From: Dehalococcoidia bacterium
Lineage (GTDB): Bacteria; Chloroflexota; Dehalococcoidia; Tepidiformales; Tepidiformaceae
Assembly (NCBI GenBank): GCA_020853755.1
Contig: JADYYG010000062.1
Location: 62,001 to 126,000, forward strand
Reading direction: 5' to 3'
Length of the DNA stretch: 64,000 bases
Shown: positions 19,398 to 27,427 of the stretch, in pieces
How the letters are laid out: each line of letters starts with the position of its first letter
Numbering within the stretch: position 1 is the first letter of the stretch
The notes under the pieces: model-generated
Seen by the model: the letters and a program-made list of their open reading frames with translations, nothing else
Told to the model about the DNA's origin: nothing
Database searches by the model: none
Position numbers and translations under genes: made by a program

Positions 19398-20810
19398 GTG
19401 CCGAGATTCCCCACCACCCCCGACCTCGATCTGCTCTTCAGCCCCCGTTCTGTAGCCATCGCCGGCGCTTCGACGAACGTCGACAGCCCCGGCCATGACT
19501 ACGTGCAGGCGATCAAGAATCAGGGCTTTGCGGGTCCTATCTACCCGCTGAACCGGAGCGCCGATGAGGTTGCCGGCCTCAAGGCCTACCCTTCGCTCGC
19601 CGAGGTCCCCGGGCAGGTCGACCTCGTCATCTCCTGCCTGCCGGCAGGCGCGGTGCTCGACCTGGCCCAGCAGTGCGGGGCGAACGGCGTGCGCTTCCTT
19701 CACCTGTTCACCGGCCGCTTCAGCGAGACCGGCGACGAAGGCGCGGCGGACCTCGAACGGCAGATCGCGGCCAGCGCGGCCGCGAAAGGGGTGCGCATCC
19801 TCGGCCCGAACGGGATGGGGCTGTACCACCCGGCGGGCGGCCTCTCCTTCCGGCCGGACCTGCCACTGACGCGGGGAGGCATCGCGTTCCTCAGCCAGAG
19901 CGGCAATAACGCCGTCGAAGTCATCACCCGCGGGAACGCGCGCGGCCTCAAGTTCGGCAAGGTCGCGAACTACGGCAACGGCCTCGACGTGACCCCCGGC
20001 GAGATGCTGCGCTACCTGGCCGACGACGCGGAGACGACGGTTATCGGCGCCTACGTGGAGGGCGTGCCGGACGGGCGCGGCTTCTACGAAGGGCTCGCTG
20101 CCGCTGCCGCGAAGAAGCCGGTCATCATCCACAAGGCCGGTCGCACGAAGGCGGGCGCACGGTCCGCGGCTTCGCACACGGCGGCCCTCGCCGGGGCGGC
20201 CGAACTGTGGAGCACAGTCCTTCGGCAGGCCGGCGCCCACGAGGCCCGCAACCAGGAACAACTGCTCGACCTGATGCTCGGTGCGGCGATGCTGCCGAAG
20301 GCAGCGGGGCGAAACATCGCCATCGTTGGCGGCGGTGGCGGCCGCAGCGTCCAATCGGCCGATGCAGCCGAGGAGAGCGGCTTCACCGTCGTACCGCTGC
20401 CTGACGTTGTGCGCGAAAGGGTCCGGACGAAGGCGCCGCAACTGGCGGACTGGGTTGGCAATCCCGTGGACCAGTCGATCCTGGCCGGGTCGGGGCTTTC
20501 CTCGAACGGTTTGCTCGAACTCATGCTCGAAAGCCCGAGCTACGATCTCGCCATTGCGAACGTCGGTGAGGACTGGTTCTTCGGCAGGCCAGACGCCGGG
20601 GAGCGGCTGAAGCACGCCTGCAACCGGCTGGCGCAGGTGTGCGAGAAGAGCGCGAAGCCCGTGGCCGTCGTCCTCGGCGCCACGGAAACGAACAACCGTG
20701 AGCACCGCACCCTTGTCGACGACGTGCGGGACGACTTCGCCGCCCGCGGCATCCCGGTGTTCGCCAGCGTCGAACGTGCGGCCTGGACACTCGGCAAGCT
20801 CGCAGGCTAA
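19398..20810 (+). CDS. CoA-binding/succinyl-CoA-ligase-like protein (ADP-forming acyl-CoA synthetase alpha type)
   Basis: This 470-residue cytoplasmic protein has an N-terminal CoA-binding Rossmann domain (SPRSVAIAGAS, YPLNRSADEVAG). A succinyl-CoA ligase-like core follows with GPNGMGLYHP, AFLSQSGN, and the SHTAALAG motif whose His is the phosphorylated residue in ADP-forming acetyl-CoA synthetases. The ATP-grasp beta domain is absent, so a separate beta subunit or a non-catalytic CoA-binding role is needed; none is adjacent. The start GTG lies six nt after TAGAAT. It converges on a small CoA-binding protein. Confidence 0.85.
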   Translation: MPRFPTTPDLDLLFSPRSVAIAGASTNVDSPGHDYVQAIKNQGFAGPIYPLNRSADEVAGLKAYPSLAEVPGQVDLVISCLPAGAVLDLAQQCGANGVRFLHLFTGRFSETGDEGAADLERQIAASAAAKGVRILGPNGMGLYHPAGGLSFRPDLPLTRGGIAFLSQSGNNAVEVITRGNARGLKFGKVANYGNGLDVTPGEMLRYLADDAETTVIGAYVEGVPDGRGFYEGLAAAAAKKPVIIHKAGRTKAGARSAASHTAALAGAAELWSTVLRQAGAHEARNQEQLLDLMLGAAMLPKAAGRNIAIVGGGGGRSVQSADAAEESGFTVVPLPDVVRERVRTKAPQLADWVGNPVDQSILAGSGLSSNGLLELMLESPSYDLAIANVGEDWFFGRPDAGERLKHACNRLAQVCEKSAKPVAVVLGATETNNREHRTLVDDVRDDFAARGIPVFASVERAAWTLGKLAG

Positions 20811-20823
20811 GGCAGAGCCCCGG

Positions 20824-21228
20824 TTAGTTCAGTTCGTCGCGGTGGGTCACCATCGTGCACCGGTCTTCGGTGGTCACGAGGCCTGCTTCGGCAGCCTTCT
20901 TGAGGGCTTCGGGGTTGGTGATGCCAACCTGGAGCCAGACGCCCTTCGCGCCCACCGCAATCGCATCCTCGATGATCGGCGTCGTCTGGTCCGGCCGCAC
21001 GAAGACGTCGACGAGATCGATCTTCCCGGGGACGTCCCGGAGCGAGGCGTAGGCCTTCTCGCCCAGCACTTCGTCCGCGGGGAACAGGTTGCGGTGCACG
21101 GGGATGATTCGGTAGCCGTGCTCCTTCAGGTAGCTCGCGATGCGATAGGCAACACGGTCGGTGCGGGAATCGAGGCCAACGACGGCGATGGTCTTCGCCT
21201 CTTTCAGCAGTTCAGTGGCGGCGTCCAC
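20824..21228 (-). CDS. CoA-binding domain protein (YccU-like)
   Basis: This 134-residue single-domain CoA_binding_2 protein has TIAVVGLDSRTDRVAYRIA near the N terminus, then YRIIPVHRN, VDVFVRPDQ and GVWLQVGITNPEA in family order. These are small Rossmann proteins thought to bind CoA; the physiological role is unknown. The GTG at 21228 is preceded by GGAAAGG and overlaps the end of the upstream membrane-protein gene by 17 nt. An ATG 20 codons upstream would give an unnatural basic extension and is rejected. Confidence 0.88.
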   Translation of the reverse strand: MDAATELLKEAKTIAVVGLDSRTDRVAYRIASYLKEHGYRIIPVHRNLFPADEVLGEKAYASLRDVPGKIDLVDVFVRPDQTTPIIEDAIAVGAKGVWLQVGITNPEALKKAAEAGLVTTEDRCTMVTHRDELN

Positions 21229-21925
21229 GGTTCTTGCCTTTCCCGGGCGCGGCCGATTGCCTGACTTCTTCGCCCGTTTCGGTATCAATTTCCACCATCT
21301 CCCAGCCTTCGGGGATCGTTACCTTCGAACCTACCAGCTTTGCCACAGCCTGTCCCACAGCGAGGGTGCGGTCCATGCCATCGGCCTGGCCGTAAGCGGG
21401 GACGGGCACCTGCGCGAGGGTGAGCCGCTTCCCGTTGTCTTTCACAAGGACGAGGGCGAACTGGCGCAGGTCATCTACCTGGTCGTGCCAGCGATCGGCT
21501 TCGTCGCCTTCGACGGTGATTTCGAAGTGGTCGATGCGGGTGAACGGCACGAACTCCTTCGTGCCGATGCCCATGCCGAGATAGCCCTGTTGCCAGGTCG
21601 CCGATCCTTTGCGGGCATCGACGACCACGTCTGCGCCGACGACCGAACTGATCAGGCTCATCGCCGAAAAGGGGACAAGAACCATGCAGACAAGAAGAAG
21701 GACGATGAGTGCCCAGAGGGGCAGCGTGAAGCCCTCGCGGGCGATGTACCAGCCGATACCGCCGGCCAGCAGCAGGCCGATGAGCGGGAGGATGACCGTC
21801 CCGCGGGCACTCTTGATTTCGATCTTCTCGGGGCCGAAGACGGCCATCGAGCGGTGCAGCAGCACCTCGGTGCGGCCATCGCGGCGGTGAATCGCCACGT
21901 GCTCGGGGACGTCGTACTTCACCAC
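21212..21925 (-). CDS. membrane protein with PH-like domain, unknown function
   Basis: This 237-residue protein has a soluble N-terminal segment, two close membrane helices (about residues 46-64 and 69-92), and a C-terminal domain of beta-strand character (FVPFTRIDHFEITVEGDEAD, QFALVLVKDNGKRLTLAQVP). It resembles small bacterial PH-like membrane proteins, but I cannot name a family with confidence. It ends in a basic tail (GKGKNRGRRH). The GTG start is exactly six nt after TACCCT. Its gene overlaps the next gene by 17 nt, so they form an operon. Confidence 0.75.
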   Translation of the reverse strand: MVKYDVPEHVAIHRRDGRTEVLLHRSMAVFGPEKIEIKSARGTVILPLIGLLLAGGIGWYIAREGFTLPLWALIVLLLVCMVLVPFSAMSLISSVVGADVVVDARKGSATWQQGYLGMGIGTKEFVPFTRIDHFEITVEGDEADRWHDQVDDLRQFALVLVKDNGKRLTLAQVPVPAYGQADGMDRTLAVGQAVAKLVGSKVTIPEGWEMVEIDTETGEEVRQSAAPGKGKNRGRRH

Positions 21926-21931
21926 GCTTCG

Positions 21932-21937
21932 AGGGTA
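21932..21937 (-). promoter_or_regulatory. -10 hexamer of a leaderless promoter
   Basis: TACCCT on the minus strand, then CGAAGC, then the GTG start at 21925. No Shine-Dalgarno fits. Confidence 0.5.
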
Positions 21938-22052
21938 GCGAAGTCCGCTGGCACGAGACAGCAGCGAAGGGCCATGCGCGCACCATTGGCCGCGGCGTTC
22001 GCGTGCTCGTGCGGATAGTTACCACTCGATTTCCTCGGAAACGCACGCAGGC

Positions 22053-22105
22053 TTATCTGTCCTATATACTGCTCCTATCGCCGCCCGCCGCACGGGCGAT
22101 AGGAG
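22053..22105 (+). promoter_or_regulatory. promoter with NrdR-box-like core and SD-masking inverted repeat
   Basis: A TATACT -10 (22065-22070) sits inside CTATATACTG, which resembles the core of an NrdR box. It is followed by a perfect 11-bp inverted repeat: CTCCTATCGCC (22072-22082) and GGCGATAGGAG (22095-22105), with a 12-nt loop. The right arm contains the AGGAG Shine-Dalgarno for the GTG at 22112. If transcription starts from TTATCT (22053-22058) the whole hairpin would be in the RNA and would hide the ribosome site. If it starts from TATACT, the repeat spans the start site and acts more likely as a DNA operator. Confidence 0.6.
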
Positions 22106-22111
22106 TATGCC

Positions 22112-23173
22112 GTGGCTTCTTCCCCAACCTTCGTCGACGTCCCCGGTTTGAACTTTGACTGGCTCAACCTCGACACCCAGCAAGGGATGAACATCCAGGC
22201 CGGCCGCCGCGGCCTCACCCTGGAAGACATCAACGCCATGACCTACGGCGTGGATGAGAAGACCGAAGCCGGGATATCGATCTTCACGCCGCGTGGTTCC
22301 CGGGCCGACATTCGTTCGCCTCGCCACGCCCGCCAGTACCGCTCGAAGGGCGACGTCTGGTCGGAGAGCGCGATGCTCCTCTACGAGGAGGCCCAGCAGC
22401 GCCAGTGGTCCAGCGCGCGCGACATCCCGTGGGACACGCTCAAGCCGCTGCCGGACGACATCGAATGGGCGATGTGCACACTCTGCACGTTCCTCACCCA
22501 GGTCGAATTCATCGCCGGGGATCTGCCCGGCCGGTTCATGGAACAGGTGCACCCGGACCACTTCGAGTCCCAGCTCTTCCTCGGCACCCAGATCATGGAC
22601 GAGAGCCGACACCTCGACGTCTTCCGCAAGCGCGCCCTTTCGAACGGCGGCGGCATGGTGGATGCGGGTTTCGGCGCGATCAACCTGCTCAGCGTCGATG
22701 ACTTCACGGAGATGACGGCGCTGCTCCACCTCGTCGGCGAAGGCTTCGTCCAGACGCTCTTCCGGATGGGTGAACTGATCTCGCAGAACGACGCGGAGAA
22801 GAAGATCTTCCGGCTTGCCGCACAGGACGAGAGCCGCCACCTCGCCTTCGGCGTCACCCACCTCAAGTACGTGATGGACACCGAGCCGTGGCGCAAGGAA
22901 GAGCTGCACCACCACCTGGACGTCCAGGAAGGCGCCCTTGGCCAGAGCCAGCAGGCCAGCCTGACGACGAACCCGACGACCGGCGAGGCGCTCGCCATCC
23001 TCGCGGGCGGCGGTGTCGAACGGATGGACGAGGGTTTCGCCAAGCTCATGATCATGCGCAAGCGCCAGGTCAACGAATACATGCACCGGCTCGAGGTCAT
23101 TGGCCTCGGCGACCGCCGCGAGCGCATGGCCCCCGGCATGCGCGAGTACCTGGACCCGGTCCGCAACAACTAA
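22112..23173 (+). CDS. ferritin-like di-iron protein (R2/monooxygenase-type), catalytic paralogue
   Basis: This 353-residue helical protein carries a complete di-iron ligand set in the order Glu...DExRH...Glu...DExRH: E132 (TQVEFIAG), E164/H167 (MDESRHLDV), E210 (LVGEGFV) and E240/H243 (AQDESRHLAF). Spacings of 32 and 30 residues fit ribonucleotide reductase R2 and bacterial multicomponent monooxygenase hydroxylases, whose signature is DExRH. At 353 residues it matches R2-like size and is shorter than typical monooxygenase alpha chains. The GTG start has AGGAG six nt upstream within a hairpin arm. Its downstream neighbour is a paralogue lacking nearly all of these ligands. No reductase or effector protein is nearby. 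The reaction is unknown. Confidence 0.8.
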   Translation: MASSPTFVDVPGLNFDWLNLDTQQGMNIQAGRRGLTLEDINAMTYGVDEKTEAGISIFTPRGSRADIRSPRHARQYRSKGDVWSESAMLLYEEAQQRQWSSARDIPWDTLKPLPDDIEWAMCTLCTFLTQVEFIAGDLPGRFMEQVHPDHFESQLFLGTQIMDESRHLDVFRKRALSNGGGMVDAGFGAINLLSVDDFTEMTALLHLVGEGFVQTLFRMGELISQNDAEKKIFRLAAQDESRHLAFGVTHLKYVMDTEPWRKEELHHHLDVQEGALGQSQQASLTTNPTTGEALAILAGGGVERMDEGFAKLMIMRKRQVNEYMHRLEVIGLGDRRERMAPGMREYLDPVRNN

Positions 23174-23194
23174 CGCCTGCCGCCACCACAACGT

Positions 23195-23218
23195 TGCCGC
23201 CCCGCTCACGGGGCGGCA
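23195..23218 (+). promoter_or_regulatory. intercistronic hairpin between the di-iron paralogues
   Basis: TGCCGCCCCG and CGGGGCGGCA form a perfect 10-bp stem with a CTCA loop. There is no T-run after it, and a Shine-Dalgarno (AGAGGAGC) follows at 23231. It may stabilise the upstream cistron or set the ratio of the two proteins rather than terminate transcription. Confidence 0.65.
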
Positions 23219-23243
23219 GCCGCATTCGCAAGAGGAGCCACAC

Positions 23244-24452
23244 ATGGAACTGAAGCAATCCACCAGGTCCCGCGGGGAGATGCTCGGCTGGACGGATGAC
23301 CTGCTGACGAAGATCGAGGCATCGGTCCTGAAGGACCGCACCGTCGCGAACCTCGCCTACATGCGCCTCCCCGCCGAGCGGGTTTCCGCGTTCGTCGACA
23401 AGGTGAACGAGAACCCGGACCGGATGAGCCAGATCACCTTCAACTTCATCCGCACGCGCTCGGAGCGCGGCGTGCGGGCGACGCCGGGCCCGGACGGCCT
23501 GACCCTGGACCGGATCAACATCGGCACCTACGGCCAGGTCCCGGACAAGTGGCCGTACGAGAACGACGCACCGCGCGGTTCGCACCCGAACGAAGACAAC
23601 TACCTGCCCGGCAGCTACACCATCTTCGACAAGTCCGAGGTCTGGGCCGAAGGCGTCGACGTCCTCTACGAGGACGCCATCAAGGACCGCTGGATCCCGG
23701 CGACCGACCTCGACTGGGCGAACGGCCTCAGGGAACTCCCGGACGAAGTGGAACGGGCGATGTGCCAGCTCTGCACCACCTACAGCTCCCACGGGCTCGT
23801 CGAACAGAAGATCATCTCGAAGTGGTTCGAGCCGATCAGCTACGGCTTCCACGATGTGATGCTCTTCCTCGGGACGCAGGTGTACGACGCGGGGCACAAG
23901 GTGGAGGCCCTCCGCAAACGAGCGCTGGCGAACGGCGGCGGCCTCGGCCAGGCGCCGCTCGGCACCCTGTACCGCGGGTGGTACGGCGCGCTCAAGCTCA
24001 CCGAAATGCTCGTCTGCCTCGACGTCGTCTACAAGTCGTACGAAGTGAGCCTGTTCGAAGCGAACCGCGACTACGCACGGACCGACCTCGATGCACGCCT
24101 GTTCGACCTGATGGCGAAGGATTCGCGGCGCCACCTGGAGTATGGGATGCGCCACATGCTCTGGTACATGCAGCACCACCCGCGCGGGCCGCAGAACGTG
24201 CAGGCATGGCTCGGCCGGGGCGAAGCCTCGCTTTCGAACGAGATCCGCCACAGCCATGCCGAACGCGAAGCGCTGGTCGTCCTCTTCGCGAACGGTTTGG
24301 AGAAGGTCAACACTGGCGTCGAGAAGTTGCGCCAGCTGCGCCAGAAGCAGAACCTGGACTACATCTCCCTCATGGACGGGATGGGGATCGACCGGCTGCC
24401 GCAGTTCAACGAAGGCCTTGCCCGGATGGCCGAGGATCCGCTCGCGGTCTAA
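23244..24452 (+). CDS. ferritin-like paralogue with lost di-iron ligands
   Basis: This 402-residue protein is clearly homologous to the preceding one; shared stretches include MLFLGTQ/QLFLGTQ and RKRALANGGG/RKRALSNGGG. Aligning the two, ligand positions are replaced: E132 by G184, E164 by A216, H167 by K219, E210 by K264 and E240 by S294. Only H243 is kept, as H297. It therefore should not bind a di-iron centre. The catalytic/non-catalytic pairing resembles the alpha and beta chains of bacterial multicomponent monooxygenases or R2 heterodimers. A good AGAGGAGC Shine-Dalgarno precedes the ATG. It is followed by a terminator, so the two genes form a complete bicistronic unit. Confidence 0.82.
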   Translation: MELKQSTRSRGEMLGWTDDLLTKIEASVLKDRTVANLAYMRLPAERVSAFVDKVNENPDRMSQITFNFIRTRSERGVRATPGPDGLTLDRINIGTYGQVPDKWPYENDAPRGSHPNEDNYLPGSYTIFDKSEVWAEGVDVLYEDAIKDRWIPATDLDWANGLRELPDEVERAMCQLCTTYSSHGLVEQKIISKWFEPISYGFHDVMLFLGTQVYDAGHKVEALRKRALANGGGLGQAPLGTLYRGWYGALKLTEMLVCLDVVYKSYEVSLFEANRDYARTDLDARLFDLMAKDSRRHLEYGMRHMLWYMQHHPRGPQNVQAWLGRGEASLSNEIRHSHAEREALVVLFANGLEKVNTGVEKLRQLRQKQNLDYISLMDGMGIDRLPQFNEGLARMAEDPLAV

Positions 24453-24479
24453 CGGCGAGCAACGATTGGCAGGCAACAG

Positions 24480-24499
24480 CGGCCCGCTTCGGCGGGCCG
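24480..24499 (+). terminator. hairpin terminator of the di-iron operon
   Basis: CGGCCCGC (24480-24487), TTCG tetraloop, and GCGGGCCG (24492-24499) form a perfect 8-bp stem followed by TTCGCTT. It lies 28 bp after the stop codon. Confidence 0.8.
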
Positions 24500-24565
24500 T
24501 TCGCTTGCGCGGCAGGGCGGGCCCGTCGAACATCGCCCGCAGTAACCACCGTGGAGAGACGCTTC

Positions 24566-25819
24566 GTGCGCGACGCCCTCAGCCTGCTCTCCGCGAGGAA
24601 CTTCGCGTTCCTTTTCTTCGGGCGCTGCGTGTCGTTCCTCGGCAACGCGATGGCGCCGGTTGCGCTGGCGTTCGCCGTGCTCCACCTGACCGATTCGGCG
24701 TCGGCGCTGGGCGTTGTGCTGGCGGCGCGGATGGCCCCGAATGTTGTCTTCCTGCTGGTCGGTGGCATCATCTCGGACCGGTTGCCGCGGCACGTGGTGC
24801 TCGTGGGCAGCAACCTCGTTGCGGGCGGTTCGCAGGCGGCCGTGGCCTTCCTGCTGATCACCGGGGCGGCGGAGATCTGGCACCTCGTGGTCCTCGAAGC
24901 GATCAACGGGGCGGCATCGGCCATCTTCTACCCGGCCGATACCTCAGTGGTCCCGCTAACGGTGCCCGAGCACCGCCTCCAGCAGGCGAACGCGTTCCTG
25001 CGCCTCGGCGCGAACCTCACGATGATCGGTGGGGCCGCCATCGCAGGGCTCTCGGTCGCCATCTTCAACCCGGGCTGGACGATCGCACTCGACGCCGCGA
25101 CATTCTTCGTGGCCGCGGCGCTGCTGAGCCAGATGCGCGGCATCCGGGCGGCGGCGGGCAAGGGCGCCAGCGTGTTCGCGGAACTGCGCGAAGGCTGGAC
25201 AGAGTTCATCGCGCACCGCTGGCTGTGGACGATCGTCATCCAGTTCACGGTCGTGCTCATCGGGTTCTTCGGCGCGTTCCTTGTGCTGGGGCCCGTGGTC
25301 GCGGAACGGGACTTCAGCGGCGCTGGATCGTGGGCGGCCATTGTTGCCGGCCAGTCGATCGGGTTCATGGGCGGCGGGTTCGTGGCGCTCAGGTGGCGGC
25401 CTGGCCGGCCGATCCTGGTGGGCACGCTCTCGGTCTTTGGCAACGCGCTGCCCATCGCCGCCCTCGCGCTCAGCCTGCCGCTACCGGTCATCGTCGCGGC
25501 GGCACTGGTGAACGGCCTCGGGATGGAACTGTTCAGCGTGTTCTGGTACACCGCGCTGCACGAGCACGTCGCACCCGAGGCGCTCTCGCGGGTCAGCGCC
25601 TACGACGCGCTGGGGTCGGTGGCCTTGTCACCTGTTGGTCTCGTGGCCGCCGGGCCGCTCTCCGACGCCATTGGGGTCGACGCCACGCTCTGGGCCGGCG
25701 CCGTGCTCATCGTCGTGCCTACGGCGCTGGTGCTCCTCGTCCCGGAGGTGCGTTCGCTGCAGTCGAAGCGGCTGGCAGTCGAAATCCCGGCCGCACCGCT
25801 CGGCGTTGCCGAAGCCTGA
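24566..25819 (+). CDS. MFS transporter
   Basis: This integral membrane protein of about 417 residues has twelve predicted helices and the MFS/MdfA-EntS-like loop GGIISDRLPRHVVLVGSN between helices 2 and 3. The N-terminal segment LSARNFAFLFFGRCVSFLGNAMAPVALAF is typical of drug or siderophore efflux members. GTG 24566 is chosen because GGAGAG lies 7 nt upstream; GTG 24551 is the alternative. The substrate is unknown. It converges on pepA with a single base between the stop codons. Confidence 0.9.
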   Translation: MRDALSLLSARNFAFLFFGRCVSFLGNAMAPVALAFAVLHLTDSASALGVVLAARMAPNVVFLLVGGIISDRLPRHVVLVGSNLVAGGSQAAVAFLLITGAAEIWHLVVLEAINGAASAIFYPADTSVVPLTVPEHRLQQANAFLRLGANLTMIGGAAIAGLSVAIFNPGWTIALDAATFFVAAALLSQMRGIRAAAGKGASVFAELREGWTEFIAHRWLWTIVIQFTVVLIGFFGAFLVLGPVVAERDFSGAGSWAAIVAGQSIGFMGGGFVALRWRPGRPILVGTLSVFGNALPIAALALSLPLPVIVAAALVNGLGMELFSVFWYTALHEHVAPEALSRVSAYDALGSVALSPVGLVAAGPLSDAIGVDATLWAGAVLIVVPTALVLLVPEVRSLQSKRLAVEIPAAPLGVAEA

Positions 25820-25820
25820 A

Positions 25821-27323
25821 TCAGGCCTGGCCCATCGCCACCGCGAGGTTAATCATCGCGCGCACGCTGTAGCCGCTCGCGCCCTTGCTCACCCAGCCCT
25901 TGTCGGCGGACATCATGTCCACGCCGGCGATATCCATGTGCACCCACGGGGTATCGCCGACAAACGGCTCGAGGAACTTCGCCCCGACGATGGTCCCGGC
26001 GCCGCGCGAGGCAGAGTTCTTGCAGTCGGCGACGTCGCTCTTGATGTACTCGTCGTACTCCTTCCACATGGGGAGCCGCCACGTCTTTTCGCCGGCCTCG
26101 GCGGCGGCCGCTTCGAGCTTCGAACAGAAGGCGTCATTGTTGGTCATCAGGCCATACGCGACATCGCCCAGGGCCGTGGTCACCGCGCCGGTCAGCGTCG
26201 CGACATCGACGATGTTGGCCGCGCCGAGTTCCTTCGCCCAGCAGAGCGCATCGGCGAGGACGAGACGGCCTTCGGCGTCGGTGTTGATGATCTCGATGGT
26301 TCGGCCATTCATCGCGCTGACCACGTCCCCGGGCTTCGAGGCGTTCCCGCCGGGCATGTTCTCGGTGCAGGGAGCGATGCCCACGACGTTGACCTTCGGG
26401 GCGAGTTTGGCGATGGCGCCGAGCGCGGCAATGACCGAGGCAGCTCCGGTCATGTCGGCTTTCATCGCCTCCATGTTCGCCGCGGGCTTGATGCTGATGC
26501 CGCCGGTATCGAAGGTGATGCCCTTGCCAACGAGGGCGAGGTCGTACCCTTCGCCGCCGCGGCCGCGGTACGAGAGCCGCACGAGCTTCGGCGGCTGTGC
26601 GCTCCCCTTCGCCACCGAAAGCAGCGAGCCCATGCCCTTCCGCTCCATGTCCGCGCGCTCGAGCACTTCGATTTCGAGGCCGTTCTCCTTCGCCACGTCA
26701 GCGGCGCAGGCGGCCAGGTCAGATGGGGTCAGGTGATTCGACGGGGCGTTCGCGAGGTCGCGCGCGAGGTTCGCGGCATCGGCGAGGAGGACGCCACGGG
26801 CAGCGGAGGCGGTGAACTGGCCAACCTTCGCAGCGTCGGACTCGACCAGCGTGACGCTGGCGATCTCGGTACGGTCATCGTCCTTCGCCTTGTGCTTGAG
26901 GAAGCGGTAGTTGCCGAGCAGGAAGCCCTCGGCGAGGGCCTGGGCTGCAGGGCCGGCCGCGAGACCGCCGATGCCCGCGCCGTGGGCGATAGTGGCCAGC
27001 GTCGAGATACCGGGCTTCCGCAGCGCGCGCGCCAGGTTCGCGCCGAGGTTGCGCACAGCGTCGAGGTCGAACGCATCGCGCTTGCCCAGGCCGGCCACGA
27101 CCACGCGCGGCGAGGGAAGCTTGCCGAAGGTGTGGATGATGGTCACTTCGCCGCTCTTACCGCGGATGTCACCCTGGGCGATCAGCTTCGTAATCGCGCC
27201 ATCGAGGGCGGCATCGACAGCGCCCGTGGCGCCGCCGGGAACAGTCACGCCTTCGAACAAGTTTACGATGACGGCATCAGCCGCAGTCCGGGTAACGTCA
27301 GTGTGCTCAACCAGGAATTTCAT
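25821..27323 (-). CDS. pepA: leucyl aminopeptidase (M17)
   Basis: This cytosolic metallo-aminopeptidase of 500 residues removes N-terminal amino acids during peptide turnover. The C-terminal catalytic domain contains GKGITFDTGGISIKPA, MKADMTGAA and the family signature NTDAEGRLVLADAL, which supply the two-zinc ligands. The N-terminal macro-like domain spans about residues 1-160. The ATG at 27323 has AGGTGGAG upstream. A TAAACT hexamer further upstream lies back to back with the promoter of the divergent PAP2 gene. Confidence 0.96.
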   Translation of the reverse strand: MKFLVEHTDVTRTAADAVIVNLFEGVTVPGGATGAVDAALDGAITKLIAQGDIRGKSGEVTIIHTFGKLPSPRVVVAGLGKRDAFDLDAVRNLGANLARALRKPGISTLATIAHGAGIGGLAAGPAAQALAEGFLLGNYRFLKHKAKDDDRTEIASVTLVESDAAKVGQFTASAARGVLLADAANLARDLANAPSNHLTPSDLAACAADVAKENGLEIEVLERADMERKGMGSLLSVAKGSAQPPKLVRLSYRGRGGEGYDLALVGKGITFDTGGISIKPAANMEAMKADMTGAASVIAALGAIAKLAPKVNVVGIAPCTENMPGGNASKPGDVVSAMNGRTIEIINTDAEGRLVLADALCWAKELGAANIVDVATLTGAVTTALGDVAYGLMTNNDAFCSKLEAAAAEAGEKTWRLPMWKEYDEYIKSDVADCKNSASRGAGTIVGAKFLEPFVGDTPWVHMDIAGVDMMSADKGWVSKGASGYSVRAMINLAVAMGQA

Positions 27324-27415
27324 TGCGCTCCACCTCGCCTTCGCGCCAGGGTCGTCTGCTCCGAGAGTTTAGGCGAATTATTGGTTAGCGAAAGAACGAT
27401 GCACGGTGCGTGCGG

Positions 27416-27421
27416 TAGGCT
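27416..27421 (+). promoter_or_regulatory. -10 hexamer of a leaderless promoter (PAP2 gene)
   Basis: TAGGCT, then TGTGCC, then the GTG start at 27428; six-base spacing as at several other genes. Confidence 0.45.
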
Positions 27422-27427
27422 TGTGCC

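Noticed and set aside
22027-22042. Second NrdR box one helical spacing (31 bp) upstream of the first
   Set aside because: The sequence at that distance does not match the consensus; only one NrdR-like core is seen, so the NrdR link remains weak.
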